DNA of 64,000 nucleotides from Nematostella vectensis (Eukaryota; Cnidaria; Anthozoa; Actiniaria; Edwardsiidae): the NCBI RefSeq assembly GCF_932526225.1, contig NC_064034.1, forward strand, positions 18,350,927 through 18,414,926, in the 5' to 3' direction. This document shows positions 12,580 through 20,731 of the stretch, piece after piece (the first letter of the stretch is position 1; every line of letters starts with the position of its first letter). A program made the position numbers and the translations under genes. The notes under the pieces are model-generated. The model made no database searches, was not told where the DNA came from, and worked only from the letters and a program-made list of their open reading frames with translations.

Positions 12580-13229
12580 TTACTCGAACACCTCGCTCCC
12601 GAACTCTTCGCGAATTTCTCGCAGCCTCTTTTTCATCTTTTCGCGTGTCTCCAGGGACTTTCTCGGGGGCCCTTTCTTGCTTTTTTTCTCACGCGATGCG
12701 AGGCCGTGTCGAGCTCTGATAGTGACCTTGAGCGCGTAGTATCTCTCTTGTTACCGAAGTATTAGCTGAAACTCTTCGTCTGAGATATGCCCGTCTTGCA
12801 GAGCCTTAGAGACCAGCTCGCTGATCGAGTTTTTCTTACTCTCCGCTAAAACCATCGTGTCTTCGTGTTTAGCCACCTTGCTCGTAAGATCTCTAGAGAC
12901 TATCCCTGCGCCTACGCCCACGACACCGACCAGCCCAGTGATCCCTGCCAGCGGACCGCCGACCAGAACCCCCATCCCACTCAAAGAGACCCCTACCCCG
13001 GGGCTGGAAAGCGCCCCTGCAGCGATGCCGGATGCCACAGACACAGCATGGGTAACGGCAAAGGCGCGCTTATACTTTTTCCGCACCAGTCGATGATGCG
13101 TATCTCGTTGTCTAGAACCGTCTGAGTGTCACATATTTTCTGGAGTCGGAAGCTTTGCACGTCGCCGCCGCTGTGTATACTGGGAAGCGAGGGGTATATG
13201 GCACCACCGCTAACGTCGCTATTTGCCAT
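12580..13229 (-). pseudogene. Element gene: hydrophobic Gly/Ala-rich membrane protein, broken
   Basis: The reading starts at ATG 13229 (MANSDVSGG...) with a soluble segment (QSFRLQKI) and changes frame near 13090-13105. It continues as a basic patch (RKKYKR), two Gly/Ala/Val-rich hydrophobic stretches (roughly 13050-12900, including SLSGMGVLVGGPLAGITG) and an EF-hand-like tail (DGHISDEEFQLIL). A stop codon interrupts at 12751, and the same frame stays open downstream to a stop at 12580, ending in a very basic Lys/Arg/Glu-rich tail. The layout resembles an uncharacterised family that I associate with cnidarian Polinton-like elements. Its function is unknown; a membrane or virion role is only a guess. 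Gene status: one frameshift and one internal stop. Confidence 0.7.
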
Positions 13230-13245
13230 GTTTGTTATGTCGGAA

Positions 13246-13797
13246 CTAGGTCAGCTCTAATACGAGGAGAACAGGCTTGCCCTTAAAGTCCACCCGTCTA
13301 CCGTAGTTATCCCTGATCCATATTTGGATCAAACTCAGAGGAAGTTGCTGCGACAAAAACGGGGATGTCGGGTCCATAGACGACTTTCTCGTGCGGTCTC
13401 CCGCGGGTTTCTAGGCAAGCGAGAACGTTTGAAGGCTTGCCTAAGGAGAGGCATTGCGTGCGATCTACGATATCGCATTCAGGAACGCAACGCCATTGGA
13501 CATAAGCGCGATCTTCGCGGTGAGGGGGTCCAGCTTCGCGGTCAGAATCTTGCTTTCAGCGCGGTTGATCGTTTCCACGAAGGACTCGGCCGTGTGGTGC
13601 CCGGCTGGCAGAGTAGCGATGGTCGGGAGGGCGGATATAGTCGTTATCTGATGCTCCCGCTCGATATTATACCAGCTGTTAAACAGCGAGCACTGCCGGA
13701 GCGCCACAAAGCGTGGACGCCTTATCGGCCGCTCGAAGTAGAGCGTCTGTTCGCCTTTGGTTAGCACAGTATGTAGGACCACCATTGTATTGAACAC
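13246..13797 (-). pseudogene. Element gene: conserved uncharacterised protein, possible minor structural protein, broken
   Basis: The reading starts at ATG 13797. The first 110 residues contain YFERPIRRPRFVALRQCS, SLFNSWYNI and LPAGHHTAESF. Around 13470-13480 the frame shifts. A middle part reads through GKPSNVLACLE and YGPDIPVFV, then near 13330-13350 the frame shifts back and ends with IQIWIRDNYGRRVDFKGKPV and a stop at 13246. Beta-rich alternation and the ending in a WIRD.....VDF motif are common in small structural proteins of this class of elements, but I cannot assign a function. It is adjacent to, and co-directional with, the hydrophobic protein gene (16-bp spacer). Two frameshifts make it non-functional. 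Confidence 0.65.
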
Positions 13798-13827
13798 AGC
13801 CCGCCTTCGTGTTTAATAGGACTGAGC

Positions 13828-15207
13828 ATGGATTGGGAAGGCTGGCGGATGCTGAACGAGGAGGCGAAAGGGGCGGAAGAGACGAAAATGGCGGCAACTG
13901 CGGCGGGAGCCTCTATAGCCGAACATATCAAACACGCTTTAGCCGAACAAGTCAAACACGCAAAACCCGGTTTCCCTAGGTCTCTGACCCTCGGGCAAAA
14001 GCTGCTCTATGCCGTGCCCGCGACCCCCGTGGAGAGCACGGCCTCAGACATCACCCCACTACTCACGCAGCTAGAGATACACGTGGCTGAGGACAAATCG
14101 TTCACGACTAGGGTCCGAGACATATTCAAAGAGACAATGATCACGCACAAGTCCGCCAAGGAGTCTTGCCGGTGGCTATCAACTCAATAGCTATCAGACA
14201 GCAACTCAACTTTGCGGTCTGGTGCGCAACCACCGGATGCGGGGTGTCCCTAACCGACCCCGCTTTCGCCACGCTCCCCTCCGTCATCAGGCGATTCCTA
14301 AGGTTTCACGTCTATCTTACCACGCGGAGGATGCTCTACGAGCTCGGCGCCCCCCTGCCTGGCGACAGCCCGTTCACGTAAAAAGATAACCCCTACAAGA
14401 AAGCCGCTTTCGAGCGTCTATGTATAGAGTTCGGTTTGCCGCGTAAGCCGGACTTCCGATGGAAAGGCGGGCGGAACCACGGGCTAGGCGATGTGTTTGT
14501 GTTCTACCCGGGGGAGGGGTATCGCAACGTGCACGTGATCCGTGGCTACGACACGGCGGCGAACGAGTACCCGAGCCACCTAAATCTGTTTAGCGACGTA
14601 GGTGGGACGTACAATAGGGGGAAGCAGGTGGGTTTCATACGCAACGACGACCACGGGGGCGTACAATATAGCTGGTTTGCGCCTCCCAAAGGTGAGGGGC
14701 TGACAAAAGCAGGGCTAGGAAGGCTCGATCGCTCGGTCAAGGCGTTCGTCTACACAGTGCTTGGCGCGCAGGTGAACGCCCGTTCCTCTATCGCGGGGGG
14801 CGGGGGGCCGGCCATGGAGGCGCAGGCGGAGTTCACGAAGCTGCTTGGAGACGCGATCATAGAAATCGACATCGCTCAAAGCGTGCAAATGTACCAGTTA
14901 GCCGTGCAGGAGGCCAAGGTGGGGCTGAGTCTTGCTCGGCGCAAACGCAATCAACACCGAGACAAAGCCAGTAGGTGCTCATAACATGGCCGGTGGGCAT
15001 CCTAGGGTGCAACACGTGACTAATCCGAGGATTGACCGCGGGGTGCGAAGCAAGGCCGTAGTGCACGCAGAGGGCGCGGCGCCTGCCCCCTCTTCGCGTA
15101 TGCGCAGCATGGCATCGCCCGGACAGGGCAAACAAAGCGACCACACCGCCCTCAAGGCGGGGTTGTCGGCACTCGCGGTGGCCGCGGCGTATTACTTATT
15201 CCGATGA
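13828..15207 (+). pseudogene. Element gene: large conserved protein with C-terminal membrane anchor, broken (candidate structural protein)
   Basis: One gene is read in pieces: 13828-14190 (MDWEGWRMLNEE..., LTLGQKLLYAVPATPVEST), a frame change near 14175-14190, then LYELGAPLPGD and a stop at 14379-14381. The same frame continues from about 14382 (KPDFRWKGGRNHGLGDVFV, HLNLFSDVGG, AFVYTVLGAQVNARSSI) to about 14930. A second frame change follows, and the end is 14932-15207 with a C-terminal hydrophobic helix (LSALAVAAAYYLF). Total length is about 450 residues. It is the largest gene in the element without enzymatic motifs, so it is a candidate virion protein. It is shorter than a typical double-jelly-roll capsid protein and shows no motif that proves this. 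It diverges from the minus-strand gene at 13797, with only 30 bp between starts. Confidence 0.7.
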
Positions 15208-16281
15208 TTGCTTTGCATTCGACGAACCAAGAACGAGGCTACGGCTAGAATGAGCAGCCACGCATTTTCGCCAAGGAATTTCACCGCTTCTCCTGCAGCC
15301 TTAAACACGAAGTTCGCGATGCTGCCTACTAGCCCAGGGAGAAGCTCGCCTAGCTTTTTCCCGATAGCCATAAGCCCGTTACCGACCCCTCTGGCCACGG
15401 AGGAGAGCGACGTCACAATGGCCGCGATCGTCGTCGCTACGGCAAACCCGATAGCGGTGACGGTAAAGCCGTATTTTTTAAAGATGGCTTTGATGCGCTC
15501 TCTGAGCGGCTTTTGGTTCTCGAGCTCTCGGTTTTCGCGTTCTAGTTCGTCGATCTCGGATAGCCTTTTCTCGTTGCGCTCACGGACCTCTTGGCGGCGA
15601 CTCTCTGACGTGTTAGGGTCGCCGATGGTCGCCCTGTCTGTGTTTACCACCCCTTGCAGCTCTTGGACTCGTTCTGTGTTCTCCTGGATGACCGCGTCTA
15701 TCTCTGCCACAGACCCCATCGCCAGCTTGAAGCCTTTCAGCTTCGCAACGTCCTGTCGAACGCCCCCGTTCTCATTGAACAGCTGTCTTGGTTTAGTCCA
15801 GCCTCCTTTGTTGAGGTTGCGAACCTTTAATAGCGTCTTTCCCCTCTGGTCTGACTGGAACCGTATCAGATTCTCGTTAAGGTCTGGGTATTTCTCTCTG
15901 AGGGACTGGAGACCGAGTCTCGTCGCTGCACCCTCTGTGGTTAACGAGGTTTCAGCGGTCGTTTGCGTCCGGCCCCCCCGCGATGACGTGCTCGTCATTG
16001 GGATCGACTCCCCATCGTCGGGGTCAAACGGGATAAGGGGCGTCGTCTCGTCGTCCCCCGCCCCGGCAATCAGCCCCGAGTCGTTCTATGGCGATAACAA
16101 GTTTGCTCTGTGGATCGACCTTCGAACGACGGACGACAATGCTATCCATGGGGGCGGTCTCCGATTGGTCAACACCCGCGACGGTGTGCATCTCGAGATA
16201 AAACGCACGGGTACCGTAAACTGTCACGTGTTTGTGGTGGCCGACGCCCAAATGAACCTTATGAACGGACAGCTAGAGTCC
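15192..16281 (-). pseudogene. Element gene: coiled-coil protein with C-terminal hydrophobic helices, broken
   Basis: The main open part is 15192-15998 (268 codons from an internal Met). An N-terminal part in another frame (about 16024-16251, containing AFYLEMHTVAG and KLVIAIERLG) joins it at a G/C-rich run near 16040-16060. Features in order: an acidic linker, a Thr-rich segment, AATRLGLQSLREKYPDLN, a charged coiled coil (roughly 15640-15490, rich in Glu/Arg with regular Leu/Ile), then LRERIKAIFKKYGFTVTAI and two or three Gly-rich hydrophobic segments ending in NAWLLILAVASFLV plus a short basic tail. It is likely a membrane-associated virion or assembly protein; no function is established. 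The 3' end overlaps the convergent gene 13828-15207 by 16 bp. The true start is uncertain; no good ATG is in frame near 16251. The opposite strand shows a long open frame here that I treat as a shadow. Confidence 0.7.
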
Positions 16282-16569
16282 ATACAATACTGAGCACAGT
16301 AGTACAGTACGGACCCGAAAAACATCCCATTTAACGCTCTCATCGTGGGCCCGACGTCATGCGGGAAGACCCGATTCATAGTGGACCGGCTGCGCGGCCC
16401 TTTCCGGGGCAAGTTTGACTACATCGTACTCGTGTGCCCTACCTTTGTCTACAACAAAACATACGAAGGCTTCGGCGAGGGCGACGATCGTCTGTTTGGC
16501 GTCACACCTGAGGCGGGTCAGATCGACGTACTGCTGAGGTTTGTCTCCGCTGTCTTCTAAGGCACTAAT

Positions 16570-17738
16570 GGCTATGTGTACAATGTTGACACTCAAACGC
16601 ACCTCAACGCACTCAAACGCACCGCAGCGCATTTCCGACTAAAATCCCCGAAAAGCTAGACATCCATTCAAAAATAGCCACTCAAACTCAATTATTTATA
16701 TGAACATTAACCTAAACCTTAATTATAGTTTATATTTTAGTAATAAAAACGGAAACAGCGATCGAAAAAGTCGAGAATTCAAGGCTAAAAGTGTTAATTA
16801 GCGTTACATCTTGTCTAATCGGCTATACACAAATCATTGTAAAAATGCTTAGAGACACGCTGTTGATGTAAAAATTGCACTTTCTTAATGTACTTACATT
16901 TGAGATTACCCTCAGGTTAGATTTTTTCTTGTAAAATAGCTTAGTGGATAATTTTGCAGTAACTACTTTTCACATAAAAACGTCATCTGAATTGTCGATG
17001 AAGAGAAAACATGTATTATGACGGCCTTTGTTAGACAATATCATAATTTTTAAGTGTTAGATGTTGTGTACATTAGTTGCAGTTTCAATAAATTGCGATT
17101 GTTAGAAACCTTGAACGCTTCCCTTGGAGTAGTTCTGGATTCAGTATTTCACTAACTTTTGTTATGCTGCTTCTATGTGACTAACTAGTCTGCTTATTAA
17201 ACACGCTATGTAGCGTGCGTTAAGATTGATCTGATAACGCAAAAGGTGTCGTGTCAAGAACACGCTATTAGCCGTGCCGCCGCACCCTGTAAATCGAATG
17301 TATAACACGCCTAGTCGTTAGCACGCTAGCTTGTCACTAGATGGCTTGTGTACTCGCCGAGTTTTGGTAAGTTTATTAACGTGATCCCACACGCAAGAAC
17401 ACAGCGTCGCTCTAGCTATGGACACGGATAGTTCAGTCACCGGAGCGGAAAGAATTCGTCTTTGGCGAGAAAATAAGCGACAGACAAGGATCAAATATCA
17501 GAAGGACTATTACAGCAAGAATCGCGAGAAAATTAATAGAAAAAATTCGGGAAAAGGCCAAGCTCAAGAGAGAAGAAACGAGCTAATCTTCCTGACGAAG
17601 TCGCAAATCGACGACTAAAATGACGGCAGAGTAAAGCTCGTCAAAAAGGAACATCTACATGGATATACGTTGCTAGCTTAGAGATTTCTATCTCTAGTAC
17701 TTCGAGTTCTTGTTGCGTATCCTCATTCGTTAATAGCC
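16570..17738. mobile_element. 1169-bp AT-rich DNA transposon insertion inside the packaging ATPase gene
   Basis: The insertion has 6-bp inverted ends (GGCTAT ... ATAGCC) and is flanked by a direct TAAT duplication (16566-16569 and 17739-17742). The ATPase codons on the two sides are in the same register once the insert and one TAAT are ignored. Its base composition is far more AT-rich than the host element. Inside is an open frame 17418-17618 (66 codons, basic, RIRLWRENKRQ and YQKDYYSKNREKI), apparently the start of a Lys/Arg-rich protein that runs out of frame. Superfamily is undetermined: 4-bp duplications occur in several DNA transposon groups. It may be non-autonomous. Confidence 0.82.
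17418..17618 (+). CDS. Short basic open frame inside the nested insertion
   Basis: It has 66 codons from ATG 17418. It begins acidic (MDTDSSVTGAERI) and becomes a Lys/Arg/Asn/Glu-rich segment predicted helical (WRENKRQTRIKYQKDYYSKN). The +1 frame stays charged beyond the stop, so a longer original protein with a frame error is possible. I do not recognise the family. It could be a degenerate DNA-binding segment of the transposon or chance. Confidence 0.3.
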   Translation: MDTDSSVTGAERIRLWRENKRQTRIKYQKDYYSKNREKINRKNSGKGQAQERRNELIFLTKSQIDD

Positions 17739-18073
17739 TAATACGCTAATCATACTCGACGACTGTGCGGCCTCAAAAGACGTAAAGAGGCGCTCTGACC
17801 AGCTCGTCAACTTGGCGTTCAGCGCGCGCCACGTGGGTATTAGCGTGTGGGTGATCACTCAGCAGCTCACCAGCATCACAAAGCCGTTCCGTGAGAACAT
17901 CGCTCTCAGAAGAGAAGATGAAAGAGTACATGAAGGCCCTCAAGACGAAAAAGTTCTCGAAGTTAGAGTTTTGTTTGCGTCACCCTTATACCATCTCCCT
18001 AGTTGAACGGTAAGCGAAGTAAACCACCTCCCACGAAAACGCATTGATCACACTTGACAACACACGTGTACCA

Positions 18074-18636
18074 TGATGAGCGACGAATACTTCGAGAGTC
18101 TTCTTGAGGGGGGGGGGCGCAGATATCGAGTCGTTGGACTGCTCGACGCAGCCAGCTACCGGAGATAAGCAAACTGAGATAGCAGACGCGAGGGAGAAAC
18201 TCGCGATTCTCGTAGCCTCGGGAAAGTCGAGAGAGATGGTAGGCAAGGCCCTGACTCACGACGACGTCAAACGCATGGGCGCCGAGGAGGTGAAGAAGTG
18301 CGAGAAGCGATACGAGACCGCTCTAGCCAGCCGGACTACAGACGCCCTGGCAGACAGCTTCCTGAAGCTTACGACCAAGCTAGTAGGCATGACGCTGCCG
18401 ATAGACAGTGTGGTCGATCTTCACAACGACCTCGTGTCCGACTACATCATCAACAACGAGCTCCGCACATTGTGGGAAGCCTGTCTCTACGCTGCGGTCG
18501 TTTGATGGCTTTAGCCGTCGGGGCGTTACACGTAGCACGTCATGTGAACACCAACGGCGCTGACACGCGGTGTCAACACGAGGTAGCAGTCGCGGACTCA
18601 GCAGATGGCGAGTCTGCCATGACGACTTTAGAGTAG
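18074..18636 (+). pseudogene. Element gene: small helical protein, uncharacterised, broken
   Basis: The reading starts at ATG 18074 or 18077 (MSDEYFESLLEG) and changes frame in a nine-G run at about 18110-18118. It continues through IADAREKLAILVASG, KKCEKRYETALASRTTD and FLKLTTKLVGMTLPID to 18507. A further frame change near 18490-18505 leads into LMALAVGALHVARHV, a hydrophobic stretch, and the end at 18636. It is mostly helical by composition, with one possible membrane segment near the C terminus. It follows the ATPase stop by 60 bp on the same strand, so the two were probably co-transcribed. Function unknown. Confidence 0.6.
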
Positions 18637-18689
18637 ACGCTCATTTGAAAGCTTGCCACAGCTTCAGCAACCAAATAGTTGCATCAAAA

Positions 18690-18958
18690 ATGGAAGAACC
18701 TCAAGGAAGTACTAGTGCTCAGCATCTTGCGGAACCTGACAAACAAGCTGCGGAACAAACTGCTCATGAACCTGCACGTACGCCTTCGGCGTTGGTGGAG
18801 AGAATCACGAGCCCCGAGCCACCCGCGACCCGACCTAAACACCCTGGACGAGTCGAAGCTGGAAGGCGCTTGGCAGAGTGAAACCGACTTAAAAGAGCGA
18901 AGAAGAAAGCTGTGCAACACGTTGAGACTTCACCAAAGACCCCTCCGCGAACACCATG
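18690..18958 (+). pseudogene. Element gene: short Pro/Glu/Lys-rich protein with internal stop
   Basis: From ATG 18690 the frame reads MEEPQGSTSAQHLAEPD... with a Pro-rich middle (PSALVERITSPEPPATRPKH) and PGRVEAGRRLAE, then a stop at 18879-18881. The frame stays open after it with a Lys-rich stretch (RLKRAKKKAVQHV) to a stop at 18957-18959, which overlaps the next start. Low-complexity, disordered composition. Function unknown. The 4-bp start/stop overlap with 18956-19042 supports this reading. Confidence 0.5.
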
Positions 18959-19042
18959 AACTTCGCAAAAATGACTGCCGCTGTTGCGGGTGCTGTCGCT
19001 TTGAAGGGTTACCTTGAGGACAAGAAGATCCTGCCCATGTAG
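18956..19042 (+). CDS. 28-residue hydrophobic peptide of the element
   Basis: It runs from ATG 18956 to TAG 19040-19042. The sequence opens MNFAKMTAAVAGAVALKGYL and ends with a charged DKK and PM. It has one Ala/Val-rich potential membrane segment. It overlaps the preceding gene's stop (ATGA arrangement) and precedes 19101 by 58 bp, as expected inside a compact viral-type gene array. It is too short for homology claims. Confidence 0.4.
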   Translation: MNFAKMTAAVAGAVALKGYLEDKKILPM

Positions 19043-19100
19043 TCTTGTGTAGGCCGCGTATTAGACTCGTGTTCACGTACACAGCATCACACACTACGCG

Positions 19101-19523
19101 ATGGCCTCCATCGCAATTTTGGTTGGTGGCGTCCTAAACGCGACTGCATTCGTTGGTGGCAACTACCTCGCAAAGTTCCTGACGAACGATGAGAGCCCTG
19201 CCTTAGCTGAGAAGGAGAGGCACGACAAAGCCCTCGATAAATACCAACGATACAAAGGACGCTACCAACAACGGCGACAAAAAATCCTCGATTGGCAAGC
19301 GCAAATTCGCGAGAGAGGGGCCCTCGCAAAGCAAAACTTCACCGACACTGACTACGAGCTCAAACTCTACAACCAGACCCGACCGAAACAATCCCTGGAG
19401 TCGATGCGGGCTCCTGAGCTGTCCGACTACTACATCCCCAGCAAAACGCAGAAAAACGTCGAGTTGGCGTACATTTGCGCCGGCGCTCTCGCCATCGGCT
19501 ACATAGCTTGCCGCTTGCTGTGA
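19101..19523 (+). CDS. Element gene: two-membrane-segment protein with charged middle, apparently intact
   Basis: It has 140 residues. An N-terminal hydrophobic segment (MASIAILVGGVLNATAFVGG) is followed by a highly charged helix (residues about 30-75, ERHDKALDKYQRYKGRY, RRQKILDWQAQIRERG), a conserved-looking LSDYYIPSKTQKNVELAY and a C-terminal hydrophobic segment (ICAGALAIGYIACRLL). This membrane-coil-membrane plan is typical of small virion membrane or assembly proteins, but no function is known. It is one of very few element genes without a break. Confidence 0.65.
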   Translation: MASIAILVGGVLNATAFVGGNYLAKFLTNDESPALAEKERHDKALDKYQRYKGRYQQRRQKILDWQAQIRERGALAKQNFTDTDYELKLYNQTRPKQSLESMRAPELSDYYIPSKTQKNVELAYICAGALAIGYIACRLL

Positions 19524-19836
19524 TTTAGATCTAGGCGGCCTTTTTCCATACTGCACGTATACGTATACGTATAAGATGATTGCAGACCGGTTGTGGAGTG
19601 CTATGCACGAGGTAGCAGCCGCTGCTAAGCGAGATGGGTGTATTATTTAGCTTTGGTGACACTGCTAACCGAAGCCTATAGTTGTGGCGCGCAGACAGGG
19701 AGTGCGTTAAGAGATTCGCCAATGTCGTTCTCCGAGGGCCTACCGACCTCAGAAAGACCGCCTCGGCACTACCCGAGCAGACAGCAACCGCCTGTTGGAG
19801 ACTGATACACCTGTTGCAGTACATTGCCGACACGTA
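19524..19836 (+). other. Gap between the membrane-protein gene and the integrase
   Basis: It holds a short alternating palindrome (ACGTATACGTATACGTATA, about 19556-19573) and a small open frame starting at ATG 19721 (MSFSEGLPTSERPPRHYPS) that ends at 19804. No conserved protein was recognised. It could hold the integrase promoter or a lost gene. Confidence 0.4.
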
Positions 19837-20448
19837 ATGGCGGCGAAGCGCATGTCCGACGAAGAACTCGATGCATTCCTTCGTCCTATGTACTACGCCA
19901 GAGGTGGCTTCCAGGGAGTGACCGCTCTGCATGCCAAACTTCCCAAGGGCTCAGCCTCCATAGATCGAGTGCGCAAGTGGGTAAGCTCGCAGCCCGTCGT
20001 GGGCTACACACAGACACCCATTCCTCCGACTACATACGCCCATTTCTCGGAGCAGACACCGAACCGTATCCACCAGTCGGACCTTCTATTCTTGCCAACC
20101 GACCGCGGGTACAAGTATGCCCTGACTGTCTTTGACGTTGCCGCCCGCCCACTGAGGACTAAGAACGCGGCCGCTGTCTCCCGCGAACTCGCTGACATCT
20201 ATGCAGAGGGACCTCTCACATGGACTAAAGTCCTCATGGTTGATGACGGCACGGAATTCAAGGGTGCTACCACAAAGCTCCTAACAGACCACGGGGTGGA
20301 GGCCCGACGGGCTGAGCCAGGGCACCACAGGAGCCAAGCTTTCGCCGAGTCTTTCCATCGCTGGCTGCCACAGCGCCTATTTCGTGCGCAGTACTCGAAG
20401 GAGCTTGCTTCCGGCGAAACTAACCGCGAGTGGGTTACTCGCGGTTAG
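19837..20448 (+). pseudogene. Polinton-type retroviral-like integrase (rve), C-terminally truncated
   Basis: The first ATG in frame is 19837 (MAAKRMSDEELDAFL). An N-terminal helical part (FQGVTALHAKLPKGS, VRKWVSSQ) is followed by the rve catalytic core with all three acidic residues: D in HQSDLLFLP, D in VDDGTEFKG, and E in SQAFAESFHR. The last two are separated by 33 residues. WTKVLMVDDGTEF and KYALTVFDVAARPL are typical of the RNase H-like fold. The enzyme inserts element DNA into the host genome. The frame ends prematurely at 20446-20448 inside a perfect hairpin, so the C-terminal DNA-binding part usual for this family is missing. Confidence 0.85.
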
Positions 20449-20483
20449 TTTCGTAATGCAACACTACTACAGTGTTGCATTAC
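20415..20483. repeat. Two back-to-back perfect hairpins
   Basis: Hairpin 1 (20415-20453) has 17-bp arms CGAAACTAACCGCGAGT and its complement, with a 5-nt loop. Its left arm is integrase coding sequence. Hairpin 2 (20453-20483) has 13-bp arms GTAATGCAACACT with loop ACTAC. Together they end the integrase frame. No mismatch is present in either stem, so they are young or selected. Confidence 0.95.
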
Positions 20484-20731
20484 ACGGCGTACTCTAAGCA
20501 CGGCTTCACGCGTTCGCAGTTGCCTGTTGCGTGATTAGCGCTTGTGCCTTTTATTGCAGCTAAGGCACGTGAGTCTGACATTCCACTTGTAGTGACCATG
20601 ACTGTCGTCCAGCCGATCGATACTGAAGCATTGGGGATGGCTATTGGTGTATCCCTGAAACCGAAGCTGAGTGCCACAGACCGTCCACTTCTTTTCCGCG
20701 TCAGCAATCATGCCGAGTACGTGGTCTACCG
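20484..20731. other. Orphan segment between integrase and helicase gene
   Basis: This lies between the convergent integrase and polymerase/helicase genes. The plus strand has a 45-codon frame from ATG about 20598 (MTVVQPIDTEALGMAIGVSL ... FRVSNHAEYVVYR) ending at 20735. The minus strand has an overlapping open frame, 20480-20707. Neither resembles an integrase C terminus. It may be a remnant of a lost gene. No function assigned. Confidence 0.35.

Larger units (their letters stand above)
16320..18013 (+). pseudogene. Element gene: A32/FtsK-type genome-packaging ATPase, split by a transposon
   Basis: The N-terminal part (about 16320-16569) reads NIPFNALIVGPTSCGKT, a Walker A motif preceded by the hydrophobic strand usual for poxvirus A32-like packaging ATPases, then DYIVLVCPTFVYNKTY. 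After a stop at 16558-16560 and nine more bases, a 1169-bp insertion begins (16570-17738). The frame resumes past it with the Walker B strand and acid pair (LIILDDCAASKDV), followed by LVNLAFSARHVGISVWVITQ and KPFREN. Near 17900-17910 another frame change, probably with a small deletion, leads to KTKKFSKLEFCLRHPY and a stop at 18011-18013. By family knowledge this enzyme pumps DNA into capsids. Two stops lie just upstream of the first conserved residues, so the original start is lost. Confidence 0.85.

Noticed and set aside
13324..13764. 146-codon plus-strand open frame
   Set aside because: Arg-rich shadow of the minus-strand gene 13246-13797, which shows conserved motifs in its own frames.
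15208..16293. 361-codon plus-strand open frame
   Set aside because: It runs antisense to the coiled-coil/membrane protein gene, is Ser/Arg/Pro-rich as expected of a GC-rich shadow, and lacks domain features.
16561..17738. CACTA-type (EnSpm) transposon suggested by GGCACTAAT at the left junction
   Set aside because: The CACTA letters belong to the ATPase codons plus the TAAT duplication. The insert's own ends are GGCTAT/ATAGCC with a 4-bp, not 3-bp, duplication.
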